NCBI GenBank assembly: GCA_025266875.1
Contig: JALLLT010000062.1
Location: 107,676-171,675, forward strand
Source: Fennellomyces sp. T-0311
Taxonomy: Eukaryota; Mucoromycota; Mucoromycetes; Mucorales; Lichtheimiaceae
Direction of reading: 5' to 3'
Length of the DNA stretch: 64,000 bases
Part shown: piece by piece, positions 47,510 through 58,961 of the stretch
How the letters are laid out: each line of letters starts with the position of its first letter
Position numbering within the stretch: the stretch's first letter is position 1
The notes under the pieces: generated by a model
Told to the model about the DNA's origin: nothing
Database searches by the model: none
Seen by the model: the letters and a program-made list of their open reading frames with translations, nothing else
Made by a program: the position numbers and the translations under genes

Positions 47510-48544
47510 CGTAAAAGTTGGATGCCTGTTGGGAGGAATTATGTCAGTAAAGAAGGTATGTGATTGAGTGCACGAAAGAGGATGCAGTTGTTGGATGTAA
47601 ATGCAAAGTCTCATACCGTAGTGAGGAACAGTAATAAAAAGAAGTGTATTCTACTTTCAAACAAATTGCTCTTGAGACTTTATATAACTTTGTTCAACTT
47701 AGTTTTTATGAGCCATTGCCGATATTACGGATCAGCTAGGTATAACCTGATGATAGTGTTCTTCCGGTATGCCATAAGATAGCTATCATCCTTCGGAAGA
47801 AGTCGCACAAAGGTTATCATGAAGATCGGGTTGAGTATTTCCTAAAACATACAACCCTTTTACTAAATTGAGCAGCCTACCGCGATCGGAGTCTTCCGAA
47901 TGGTCAATGTTATCAACGATAAAACGGTTTGCATGATAGAGCTCAGCATTCGCGTATGGTGAACGAGCAACTTACGGATCGTAATAGATCGCGAACCTGC
48001 CTTTAGCATATTGTTCCGGCCATGTATATACTACATCATATCCCCGAAAGCACTTCTATCTCCTTTCCAAAAATACTTTAGCTTGATTACCATCGGCATG
48101 ATAACGACACCACTGACTCTGGAATGAAACGGCTAACAATCGTAATATCGCTGCACAAGGAGCACATAAGGCTACACACTCATTATCTTCTGTATCATCG
48201 ACAGAGAGCTTGGATGGATACAACTCTCGCCGAACACGCGAATGCATAATAATTAACAACGCCGCTCGCAAGCCAGAAAGCCCTCTACTTTTTTCACTGT
48301 AGTTTACGATCCTTATTACCGCTCATTATAATTCAACCTTCCATCCCGTAGTTAATTTCGCTACAGCATCACAGCAGATTATGCGATGGCGCACGTCTTT
48401 TTTTTAATAAACCCTTCTCTTTTATATTGCTCTCTACTCAAAGTAACGGAATACGTTTATGTTATATTCGCCTTATATATTCTTCAACACTTTTAACAAT
48501 GCTGTAATTACCAAGTCAACGACAAATTAGCCACGTAAAATAAA

Positions 48545-48705
48545 ACGGATCAACCGGATCGATCCGGATTGCCACCTTCAGATCCGTTTTCAATCCGGAT
48601 CGTCAAAAGCTCAATCCGAATCCGTTTCGATCCGTGAAAGTACTAATCCGAATCCGTTTCGTTTCAATTCGAAACGGAACGGATCGAGCAATCCGGATTT
48701 TATGC
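48545..48705. repeat. ATCCGGAT-type subterminal repeats, hAT right end
   Basis: Same motif family as at the left end (ATCCGGAT, ATCCGTTTC, GATCCG), in about 12 overlapping copies next to the CCCTA terminus. Confidence 0.8.
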
Positions 48706-48760
48706 AGAACCCTAGTGAATAGCAGCGGGATGGTGTTCATCTAGGAAGTATTCGCATGAC

Positions 48761-49716
48761 GAATTTGCATAAGTTCTACAGTCATGTAGGCTATGATGTA
48801 TTATAGGTCCCACGCGATAGCGCCTGAACTAGCAGTCACACCGTTACCATATTTGGGCCATATGTTACCACGCATCTTGGCATCTCAGAACATAAAACAT
48901 AATTTCAAAAGAAGAAAAACTCATGACGTTCGGAGCGTTTAAAAAGTATGTATATTGATAGACATGTTGGCAGCCCCACCAACTTTCCCTTTTTTCCTTT
49001 CTCTCTCTCTCTCTCTCCCTCTTGTATTATCATATCATATATATTATCATTATCAGTATTAAAAAAGATGTACAAAAACCAAAAACAATAAATAATATAA
49101 AAACCCGAAACCCACAAGTGCCTCAAACACCCACAATTACCCAATAGAGTAGCCCAGTAGCCAGAATCTTCTTTGCTGCGGCACTCTACATCTCAATTAC
49201 TGCGGCAGCTGCGCCACCACTAGCCAGCAATTAGCCTGCATGAACAGCACCAATCACCTTTACCTCCACTGCTGCGGCAACTACACCATCATCAATTGGT
49301 TACCGTACGCACCTATCACAGCTAGAATAGCTAGTGCTGCGCCATTGTATCGAAAGATATAAATAAGAAGCTCTTTTCATTAAATAAACATTGGTCAATT
49401 GATTACATTTATCAACACCCCAACCTAAATACTTTATAGTTACCAGTGTTGTTTAGTATCCCGCAATTAGGATTACTGTTTATCGATCAAGCAATAAAGA
49501 CAATTTGCTTTCCTACCCATTTTCTATTTTCAATCCTCAATCCTCTTTAGGATCCCTTTATACAAACGTCCGTAACAAACGATATTGTTGCTGGTGCTCA
49601 CTATATTTTGGTGTACTCAACTACCAATTTACACAACAACCGACTACTGTACACCTGACTCAAAATGGCGCCAACAATATTTCTAATTTTCGAATTATGA
49701 TGCCTTTAGCTCCAGC
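48761..49716. other. Segment without a supported gene
   Basis: It contains a (CT)n microsatellite at about 49000-49017 and two GCTGCGGCA-type repeats near 49178-49270. A promoter-like GATATAAATAAGAAG lies at about 49358. The latter part could be an LTR remnant, but no second copy or target duplication supports it. The 71-codon plus frame at 49505-49720 is in the wrong frame to join the downstream gene. Confidence 0.4.
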
Positions 49717-50196
49717 ATGAATTGTAGCACATCTCCCCTTTTAGAAACAAGGTACGTTTTACCAGCTGTTAGGAGCTTTGTAAACAGTAACTAAGAGAAT
49801 GTTGTTCATTTTGCAGTCAAGGCACACGCAATATAATCCACCAGCAAAGAAATGATGATACAGTGCATGGGCTGAGCATGTATACTTGCGACTTTGAAGC
49901 TATGCTGTCTAGTGACGATGAAGACGAACCTTTGATCGGATGTACGAAACCTCAAAACGAGCATCAAGAATTGGAACCAGCTGCCAATGACAAGGGCAAG
50001 GGCAAGGCAGTAACAGGTATGTATTGCAAGTAACTACAAATGAATCTCATCTTTACACTACTGTTTTATAGGGAACGTACAAGAAAAAAAACGTGGTCAA
50101 TCCGCAAAGGCGGTCAAAATGGCGAGGATGGCAAGGACAGAAGAAGTACCAGCACCCAACAAACGCTTCAAAAAAGCCACTGCTAAACAAAACTAA
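49717..50196 (+). CDS. Small three-exon gene, unknown basic/acidic protein
   Basis: Exons about 49717-49751, 49817-50016 and 50072-50196 join in frame across two GT-AG introns. They encode about 119 residues. The protein starts MNCSTSPLLE, has an acidic block (EAMLSSDDEDEPLIG), a Lys/Gly run (NDKGKGKAV) and a very basic Lys/Arg-rich C-terminus (KRGQSAKAVKMARMARTEE; ends KKATAKQN). AATAAAG lies 25 bp after the stop. The upstream start is uncertain, because a preceding exon could exist. The acidic-then-basic layout resembles a nuclear protein. It abuts CACTA D and might be the tail of another element's accessory gene; I recognise no family. Confidence 0.5.
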
Positions 50197-50971
50197 ATGT
50201 GCAATGCGATGAATAGTTTTAATAAAGATGGCAATGCCAATAGTTATGAGCAAAAGCAATATGTACATAATGGATCCTGTTACACTGCGCAAAATTAGAA
50301 GTATCTGTAACTTTCAAAGGTTACAGAAAGTTACAGATAGTTGCAGTACGGATGGGGCCCGTGAGAATGTATGGGGACCCCGAAATTTTATCGTGGTGGA
50401 TGTTGATTAGAGTACAAAAATAGGCAATGTCGATATCGGCAACAGTATTCCGAAGTGTAACGTTCAAAAGTGCAACCAAAAAAGCAAACAGCTGAACCTA
50501 ATTTGGGCAGGAGCACTGTGCAACAAGAAGACTGCTTGGAAATTGTCGGCAGAGCAAGAGCAGAATGATCATTTATCTTTAGTTTGCTTAGAAATAAAAA
50601 TACATTGAGAGTAAAAATGCAGTATGCTGCGTTGTAGTATAAAAAGGTAGCTGATTTTTAAGCAATGGCGTTAGGAAAATGGTTGTAATGAAGTTAATTC
50701 TTCAATGGCAAGGCAATCACATGGGTGATTCTTAAGTTAATGTTGTACATATAAAGTCAACCGTTCTTAGAATGCCAAGGACGCACATATGCTTAAATTT
50801 CTAGACACGCGTCCTTGAAATGAAAAAGTGTCATGCAACTCTATATTATGCAGCTTACTATTTTTACCAACAGTCTGCATGTAGGACAGCATCCAAAACG
50901 GGCAATCTATTGTATTGAAAAACGTGATAGTAATGCGTATTAAGCTGACGTCTAAGGGATCAAGCAATGTC

Positions 50972-51036
50972 GCCAAGAGGGAAAGATACACAGCCAAGAG
51001 GATGACGGATGGCCAAGAGAAAGACATGCTGCCAAG
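50972..51036 (+). promoter_or_regulatory. GCCAAG array upstream of tnp2, copy D
   Basis: GCCAAG at 50972, 50993, 51012 and 51031, spaced 21, 19 and 19 bp, on the same face of the helix. A fifth copy is at about 50776. The TATA box GATATAAAAG is at about 51092 and the tnp2 start at 51168. Confidence 0.6.
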
Positions 51037-51167
51037 GAAACATGTTCGTAGCGTGCATGTATTTGTAGCGACGTTTTGTTTATGTGAAAAGATATAAAAG
51101 CAGAATAAGAAGGCTGCCAGAAAAATCTACATTAACACCTCCTTTACAACACCCACCTATATCATCG

Positions 51168-54100
51168 ATGCCGGGACAACCCACTTACCTATGTGTGTGT
51201 ACACGCTGCACCGGCAGAAATCGGCCAGGGAGATATGTGACAGACGAAGTATACCGCACTCACTTTGAGCAACAAGTTGCTCGAAGACTCAGACGTTGTA
51301 AGTCGAAAAAATGGCATAATGGAATCGATGATATTAACAGTTGTATAGTCACCCCACCTACTACCACTGCTGCCAGCCATCAGACCGAAGATCAATCCGA
51401 ACCAATGGCTATTGATGACGAAGTTGACAATGATGGTAGGTCTGAAACATATCACTGAAAGATAGCTTACTGATGAAAAATAGAAGCTTCGCCTGGAAAC
51501 TGGGATGTAGGTACAGCAGAGCCTACCCTGGAGCCGCTACTGCAAGAGTCATTCGACGATCCGATCAACCAGGATCAAACCGAAATCAATGAGAACATGG
51601 AGAACCAATTCGATTCTTTGCTGAACGGCGATGAAGGCGATGACCAAGGTTGGTTAAGAAAATGCTAAATAAAAAAGCCGGGCGTTAATAAGAAAATACC
51701 AGATATGTCCGTTGACAGCCCAGCTACTATGGTAGCCCTACGCCTAATTGATATGATCCCACAGCCATACCTTTTCGTCTTCATGTTCATCGTCCTCTTC
51801 CAGCTCCATTACCTCTCGGAGCGAACGACCGCCATCCTGATCACCTTCATCGTGACCTTGCTTGCCACCCTTCCCATCCCTGAAAGGTTCAACTTCCCTA
51901 AAACCTTGGCCACCATCCGCCACTATGTGGGCTTCGATCAATTGACGGATACACTTACCATGTATGTCGCTTGCTCCAAGTGCCACGCCATATATCTCCC
52001 GGAACGTGCTCGAGATACATGCACTACCACGGCTCTGAATGGAAACGTATGCGGAAATGCCCTGTTCAAGATATCGACTGTCGGTGGGCGTCGTGTTCGT
52101 GGGGCTCCACTTAAGCAGTACGCATACTACAAGCTAGGGCACAGCCTCAAAAGGCTTTTCATGCGCAACGGCTTTGAGGACAAGATCATCGAATGGAGAC
52201 AGGATCTCTTCAATGGCACCGAGTTTCGCGACATTTACCACGGTTTGAAATGGAACAGGCTCAAAGATGCAAACCGCATTCCTTTTGTTGCTGACGATCA
52301 CTCATTGATGCTCACGCTCAATGTCGACTGGTTCGCACCTTTTGACAGCGGTTACTCTTGCGGCGCTATATATCTTACTGTCAATAACCTACCTCGTGCG
52401 GATCGATTCAAAACGGAAAACGTCATCCTTGTGGGCGTCATGCCTGGGCCACGCGAACCAAAGACCTACGAAATGAACAATTATTTGGAGCCACTCGTGG
52501 ATGATCTTCTTGCCTTCTATGCGGGTGTTCGTATGAAGACTTTCAAGCACCCAAGAGAAACCATGGTACGTGCCGCTCTGTTGAACGTCGCTTGCGATAT
52601 CCCGGCCAGCCGTAAGGTGTGCGGCTTCACAGCACATTCCAGTACACGTGCGTGCAATAAGTGCAACCGCGAGTTTGTCACCGATCAGGAGACTGGCAAT
52701 ATGGTCTACGCCGGTACGGACATTCCCCATGCAAGCTTGCGAACCAAACGAAGCAATCGTATTGCAGCCGACAATTGGAGAGACGCAGCGACCCAGGCTG
52801 AGCGGCAAAGACTTGAACGAGAGCATGGCACCCGCTGGTCACAGCTTCACAGGCTTAGCTACTTTGACCCAGTACGATGCACCATAATCGACCCTATGCA
52901 CAACCTTTTCCTTGGCACAGCTGCTCGTATGGTCAAAGTCTGGAGGAGCCAGGGCGTCTTCACGGAATCGGTGCTCAAGAATATGCAAGAGATTGCTGAT
53001 CGTGTTGTGTTGCCCTCTGGGATGCCGACGCTTCAGCGCAAGATCGAGCGAAAATTTGGCTTTATGACGGCGGATGATTGGAAGGTGTGGACCTTGGTGT
53101 ACTCCCCTTACGTGCTCCACGACGTTTTGCTCCCAGACTATTACGAACACTGGATGCTGTTTGTCGACGCCTGTCGATTGTTGGCGCAAACGAGGATCAC
53201 GTATGACAATATCGCCGACGCACACCAGAAACTTGTCGAATTCGTAGACAACTGTGCGATGTTATACGATGATTCCGTTGTGACGCCAAACATGCACCTC
53301 CATCTCCACCTCCGCGAAGTTCTGCAAGACTTTGGCCCCATCTATGCGTTCTGGTTGTTCAGTTTCGAGAGATACAATGGGTATATGAAGGATGCTGATA
53401 CCAACCAGAAGGATTGCTTCGAGGTCACGTTTATGAAGCGATTCATTGAAAAGACCGGTGCCATTGATTTCGTTCAGGCCGAGGCTGCTCGCTTTGGGAG
53501 GAATTCGGCCGAGTTCAGGATGCTGCTACAGATTGCTGGACAATCTTCTCGTCACGTACTGCAGCAGGGCCCAAGTACCTTCGATTATGAAATGTTCATC
53601 AGCTACTCTATGAATCCAAGCCTATCCACCAATGTCACTGGATCTGAGCCGCTGCCCCCCTCGACTGCGATCACCATGAGCGACGGCGTTGACGCAAACC
53701 TTAGCGAAGAACACCACGCACACTTGCTTGAGTACTATGCGTATACGTATGGTATGGCTGTTTTACCTGCGAGTGACGGGATTCCAGCTCATGCGTTTGC
53801 CACGCGGAAGGCTGAGAAGTTTCGGACGATTGAAATCTTCGGGCAAACATATCGATCGGCAGCTGCAGCATCCTCGCGCGGATCCTACATTCAGGTTGTC
53901 TATTGGCGCGGTGAGCAACCTGGCGCGTACACCGGCCGTGTGCAGTATTACTTCAAGCATCCACTGGTTGTCAATGGCACATCAGTCGTCCACCATCTCG
54001 CTTTCGTTCGTTGGTACCGCACTGTACCGGAATCCCACCAGCGATTCACTTTAGGCGGCCTTGAAGAATGGCTATGGCAGTTCACAGATGAACGCTACGA

Positions 54101-54221
54101 TTGTATCATACCTGTTCACCGCATTCACTCACAAGTCGCTGTTGTTGCTCATGGGCCGCAAGATGACGTGCAAACAGCCAGGATGGTTGTGATTCCGTTG
54201 CCAAAACGGATTACTGTTTAA
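51168..54221 (+). CDS. tnp2: CACTA transposase tnp2, copy D, intact
   Basis: Three exons (51168-51435, 51484-51648, 51703-54221) total 2952 bp, or 983 residues. ATG at 51168 lies 70 bp after the TATA box and is the first in-frame start giving the Cys cluster LCVCTRCTGRNRPG. Exon 2 is acidic. Exon 3 has two hydrophobic segments (YLFVFMFIVLFQLHYLSER onwards), a CSKCHAI finger half, LNVDWFAPFDSGYSCGAIY, NVILVGVMPGPREPKT, CDIPASRKVCGFTAHSSTR with CNKCNREF, TIIDPMHNLFLGTAARM, TPNMHLHLHLREVL and FERYNGYMKDADTNQKD, then a C-terminal region with FGQTYRSAAAASSRGSYIQ. Acidic residues in the DSG, DPMHN and FERYNG blocks are the likely catalytic triad of this superfamily. The product should bind element ends and catalyse excision and insertion. 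Confidence 0.92.
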
Positions 54222-54303
54222 GAAAATAAAAAATTGTTCTTGACAAAGGTCTAAAACTTTACTCAAAAATTGGCAACTAAAAGAAGCAGGAAAAAAAAGG
54301 CTT

Positions 54304-55570
54304 TTATTGTTGCTGAGGTCGGCGCACAGCCCACGGAGGCAGCCTGCTCGCCAGCTCGGGTGTCAACACGAAGTTGCACTCGAGGTCCACTGGTCTACGC
54401 TCGATCCTACCAGTGGCACTTCCACGACCAGTGCCCACTCGACGTCGTACGTTGCGACCTTCCTCGACAGAGTTGCCATTGTCGTTGCTGTCGCTTCTGC
54501 TGCGGCGGCTTCCTGCTGGATGGCGGCGACGGGTTGCCAACTTCCTCACCGCTGTGAACTGATCCAGTTTCTCAAAGTACTGGACAGCCTACATATGCAT
54601 ACAACTTCTAGCTTAAAAACAAATACCCTTCACTTAAAAATTTGGTTACCTGTTGGGAGCGATAGCCCACCTTGTAGACGTTGACAACCTTATCACTTCC
54701 GTCAGCTTCGTCATCTGTCAACTCTGGAGACATACACTCTCGGGCGAGAAGTGCACTCCCGCCTTGGAACGGGGATCCCTCTGCCTCGAGCAAGTCCACA
54801 TTATCAGCATACGACTGACAGCGCGCATCATGCTTCTATATATGACCAGGTTTTCTTTTTAAGTGCCACCTTCCTTGTTGAAAATCGCTTATCGGCTCTA
54901 ACCTCTCGCACACGCTGGTACCGGCGCTTGTCGTCGTTTTGCTCCTCCTTTCGCTGTTCGCTCATGCGTGCATCATCACGGCGGGAGCGAAAAATGTTGT
55001 GCACCTTTTCGCGCACAGTCTTTTTGTCCACCTGGCAGCTTGGTCTGCCACACACCCAGTTAACCACTTCCGTGGCCAGCTGGTTGTTCGGTGCCCTGTT
55101 GAAGTATACACCCAGGTCGAATTCTCTAGGTGGCTCTTCCTTGGCAAGCGACTCCAATTTCTGATGGATGAGATCCTATGTCACTACGCGTATCAGGCCA
55201 AAGCAGTATCAGCATTGCAATATTTTTTCATTACCTTCGCGTGCTTGATCTCTTCATCAGTGTATGCTCGGACAGCAGGGGCAGTAGGCACACTGACTAC
55301 AGAGGCAGAAGGCTCACTGACTACAGGGGCAGCGGGTTGCACGCTCTGCTGCGCACCATACAGGGCGCTTAAGTCTCGCAAGCGACCTTCCGTTTCTTCC
55401 TGCCTTGCTTGCACACGACGGTACTCGCCCAAGAGATATCGCAACTGGGCCTGAATATCATCAGGCACACCAGTTGCTTGGTGCAGGGTCCGGCGATCGT
55501 TGAATGACAGCTCCTCATCACTGCTATCGCCACTGTTGCTATTGCCAAGAATGAAGTTAAAGTTGGACAT
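54304..55570 (-). CDS. CACTA accessory (TnpA-like) protein, copy D, intact
   Basis: Exons: 55570 to about 55235 (acidic start MSNFNFILGNSNSGDSSDEE, coiled coil QLRYLLGEYRRVQARQEE, Pro/Ala/Val linker), about 55175-54904 (central domain FDLGVYFNRAPNNQLATEVV, then a long basic helix), about 54838-54650 (KHDARCQSYADNVDLLEAE; RECMSPELTDDEADGSD; YKVGYRSQQ), and about 54590-54304 (AVQYFEKLDQFTAVRK, Arg/Ser-rich linker, LPPWAVRRPQQQ). It converges with tnp2, and the stop codons are 82 bp apart. Four homologues in the window keep the same landmarks despite wide divergence. Role inferred: binds subterminal repeats, helps tnp2, or represses the tnp2 promoter. I know of no named domain that fits. Confidence 0.7.
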
Positions 55571-55739
55571 CTAGACTATGCGTAAGTATAAGCATTCACG
55601 TAAACTAAACAGCGAACATTACGGTAATTGGAGCGAGCTAAGGTAAGATAAAGCGGTATGAAATGGATACTTTCCAACATGGTGTTTACACTTTATATAT
55701 TTGGTACTGCCGCCACGTTAGGTGACAAGCGTCGCAATG

Positions 55740-56390
55740 ACTATAAAAGTCGACTACGGAGCTCAGGTTCTTTTTTCTTCCTTTAACTTATTCTCTTCAG
55801 TTTTATCAATGTTGTCCATGGGTGCCAAGGTAATAACAGTGCTGTTTCCTCCGTGCTGTCTCCATATAATCATTGACTTTTTCCAAAGCACAGCACTACC
55901 AATTGTATTCAAGGTATTATCCTCTCTTTTCGTTGACACCGGAGCTTTTCTGGCCAGAACACCGAGCATATCACAACATGGTAAGCACCCTCTCAAAGCT
56001 TGGTCTGCTGTACTTTCCTTAACAGCATCTCTTCCTTTGCAGCCATCACTCCATTTCGCAAACTAAATCAATCACGGTGCGTATAATTCATAGACTACAT
56101 TGCAAGTGAACTAATAAAATCTTAAGAATAGGCTTGCCCCACACTGGTATTATTTCAAAACTGTAAGGTAATCTGCTTACTTTTTCTCCACTGTGCATGT
56201 TTTCTAACTTTCCTCCATTCTAGTTACCGTCATGCCACCCTTTCCTCTGGAGTTCTTTACTCCTTCTGATGTTCCTTACGCCGTCCACCGTTATTTTCCT
56301 GGTTGACCAGTTGCTAGTGATTTATGTAGACAGATAGAAATTTCACCCATTCTATAGTCCTTTCTGAAAATAAAAATGCTTTGCTGCTAT
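55740..56390 (+). other. Terminal transcription unit of CACTA D
   Basis: Same promoter, leader and intron layout as in copy C: TATA (CTATAAAAG) at about 55741, ATG at about 55818, introns with GTAAGC, GTGCGT and GTAAGG donors, AAAATAAAAATG near 56370. Relative to C, one extra base in the third exon (about 56140) changes the frame of the last exons, so a conserved protein is not supported. Confidence 0.4.
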
Positions 56391-56662
56391 AATCATACTT
56401 ACCACCACCAATTTTGCCAGTTGCGCAGCTAAAATTAGCTGAAAAAATATGCTATTCAACACCGGATGCTTCTTCCGAAATCAATAAGCAACGTCCCAGT
56501 ACCCCCATCTGTGTACCCTACTACAAAAAAGCTTCTAACCGGCCGGTGCATTACACAACGATTAAGGTTTACCGCATGGTTGCTAATGCCTTTTACAGCA
56601 AAAAGTATGGCATGTCCGATTGGCTGGTGCTTACAAGTATCTGTAACTTTTAAACTTACAGA

Positions 56663-58961
56663 TCTATAATATAATAGACAACTCCCGAAAAATAACCAGA
56701 AATTATTAGTAAAAAACCTTCCTTATATGGAATGCTCCTGTCGGTGTGAGCCTCGAGCGCACAAATGAAACATAGCCTATGTTTGCGCTGTAGATTCGCT
56801 TTGTCGTATCAATATCATTGCATCAGTTCAATTAGAAATACTCTACCAAAGGGCTCATAATCGATGCGTGTATGTGTGTGCAAACACTGTATGCAATCAC
56901 TGATGTTGGTGATAAGGCTCTTCTTTGCGTTATGGACTCGCTTTGTGGTATCAATGTCAACATATCTGTCGATCAGTGTTTAACTTTCGTGGGTGAAATG
57001 TAGCCTACGTTTTCAGTTCGGATAGAAGAATTCCATCTACCATTGCACTAGACATCTGCTCCGCTAAGGGAATATGTACTTCCCTCTCCTCAAGTTTTCG
57101 CACTGATAGCTATCTATGATTTTGCTGAGTGGCAAGTCAATAGAGAAAGTGAAGTTAGTTACAATCAAAACACGGGAGTTGACATTGCTTTTAGGATTAA
57201 TATCATCTGACTCTTCTCTTGCAGGGCATGAACGATACTGTGAATTCTCACGTTGCAACTTTTCGAAAAACTGTCGGCTACCTACGTGAGAAGCGTGCTG
57301 TGTATTTGTCTATCCAAACATCTTATGACTTGAATCATGGTCATCAGTACACTGCATCAACTGCTGATAATGTAGCTGTATTATTGATTGTTAATAGTTA
57401 GTTGCGAAGATCCAGGGGCTGAGATGCTGTGCTGTTTCGTAGAATCGGCAGAATAACTCATATCCACAGTAACAATAGCGTGCATGATTTACGGAATTAT
57501 GTTCTAATGTATCCGCATGTTGCAACAGAGTAGAGAAAAGGTATCCATTATCGGGACAGTGGTGATAGGATAGTAATAGCATTTGTGGGCCTCATCGTAG
57601 CGACCAAAACACTGTTTCTGCTGGGGAATACTATGCATACTGTATCTACGAGAGAAGCGATTCCTCGCTACAGCGTTATGAATGCCTCTGGCATCGCTAT
57701 ATCGTCAGTATGTACATCAAAATTAAGCATCATCAAATGTATTACTATTATACAAAGCAATATCAATTGCGTGTTGAACTGCATAGCTGCATAGGTTAAT
57801 ATACTTCAACAGAATACTAGCAACGTAAACCTGGAACTTGCAAGAAGCCTTGATTGCAGTGTAATATACGAATACTATCATAGCCTTCTTATAGTGTGGC
57901 GTATCTCTGCTTAAATATTCCAAAGTGTCTTGAACCACATCTCCTTTCTGGCGTTTCACTGCCTGAAAAATCATCTTCCATGCTTTTCTCTTGCTACTGC
58001 TGTTGTGGCTGTGTGGTGTCGCTCAATTGGAAACTTCAATGACGAGACCAAAAATAAGATAATGTTTTATTGAGGAAAACTACTCTCTATTTATAATGAT
58101 GCTGAGCCGGGACGGAGAAGGTGAATGCTTTTCTATCAGAGCCGAATCTGTGTGATCGCCGTAATCCCTAATGATCGTACTGCTTTATTACGAAGGAACG
58201 GATAATAATGCAAAGACTGAGTTAACCTGAATGGTCCCTCTTGAAGTCTGAACCCAGATTAAGGTCTCACTGACGCACAAGCCAGTGAACGGATCAATAG
58301 ATAACTGTGCAGTTGTTGGTGTCGAAATAAAGGAACGGATGTAACAAAGGCTGAGATGGAAAGGCATGTAGACAATGGATGGCTGGTATGTCAAGATACG
58401 ACAGGTTGTTCTTCTCAGCAGCTTTTCTTCAAGCGATATGCGTAATGATGTATATTTTGCTTGATGTGTCACTATAGCTCTACACTTTTTCAAAATGGCT
58501 TGCTTTTGTATCATATGAAGTGCATTTCAACTTTAAGCATGACTTTTAAAATTGTGAAACAAAGTACATCATTAGCTTAAGGATGGCCCGAATTTAACGC
58601 TTCGACACACCAACAGTAAATTCCAGATAAACTACGGATGAAGCATCACATGACTCCCGCTAACCAGTTTGTTTTCTGAGACATGAAACGATACTGGTGA
58701 AATCAATGTTGCCATATATCCCCTATGTAACTAATTTGTATACAGAACTATATATTTCTTAATAAAATGTATATCGCTCAAGCTACAAGATATTGTAGAA
58801 GTTTCAATGAATGGGAAATAACAACAGGGGGTGCAGGGGTCTCCCTGCTGAGGGTTTGGGGGCAGGCCCCCAACGAGCCGCTGGAAATGGAGCACGAAGG
58901 TGTTGACACGAAGCGTAGCGGAGGGGCTCAACCCCGGATGTGCGTAATGGACTAAGGCTCG
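56663..58961. mobile_element. 2.3-kb Helitron-like insertion in CACTA D
   Basis: Comparison with copy C shows a clean insertion between A (56662) and T (58962) with no target duplication. The left end starts TCTATAATATAATAG. The last 130 bp are GC-rich and hold three hairpins. Insertion between A and T, a 5' TC and hairpins near the 3' end fit Helitrons, but the 3' end reads CTAAGGCTCG, not CTRR. Inside there is no Rep/helicase gene and no recognisable protein. Two imperfect repeats of a TCGCTTTGTNGTATCAAT segment lie at about 56790 and 56930. If it is a Helitron, it is non-autonomous. Confidence 0.5.
58833..58935. repeat. Three GC-rich hairpins at insertion 3' end
   Basis: GCAGGG-GTCT-CCCTGC (58833-58848), TTGGGGGC-AG-GCCCCCAA (58856-58873, perfect 8-bp stem, 2-base loop) and GGGG-CTCAA-CCCC (58923-58935). 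They stand out sharply from the AT-rich surroundings. Confidence 0.85.

Larger units (their letters stand above)
44670..48714. mobile_element. hAT transposon inserted in CACTA E
   Basis: 4045 bp with ends TAGGGATCGTC and, inverted, TAGGGTTCTGC. The 8-bp target duplication GTGAATAG lies at 44662-44669 and 48715-48722. Removing the element restores the tnp2 frame of copy E. The single gene is open throughout with four exons. Both ends hold dense ATCCGGAT/GGATCCG repeats. 47510-48540 shows no further gene. Confidence 0.96.
43840..48760 (-). pseudogene. tnp2: CACTA copy E, tnp2 remnant split by a hAT element
   Basis: Minus-strand tnp2 coding occupies 44661-43840 and continues upstream of the hAT element at 48723 to about 48758 (MNTIPLLLFTFTVVF across the site). 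Blocks: VFIVLFQLHFLSERA, YLSCPRCHYLY, VYQPLRASLERMFKR, LTINVDWFSPYLNLTYS, NNLPRADCFKMENVILVGV and ALLNVAC. An in-frame TAA follows GKPLF (about 44357). At 43839 the gene is cut by the Ty3-B 3' LTR, and its C-terminal half is nowhere in the window. No N-terminal exons or terminus could be found beyond 48760. It is more diverged from D than A-C are. Confidence 0.85.

Noticed and set aside
49444..49448. CAGTG as the missing terminus of CACTA E
   Set aside because: The adjoining bases do not match any CACTA terminus in the window beyond the five bases.
57064..58514. Small frames of 60-108 codons inside the Helitron-like insertion
   Set aside because: No motif, no splice-compatible joining, and no similarity to Rep, helicase or any transposase I know.
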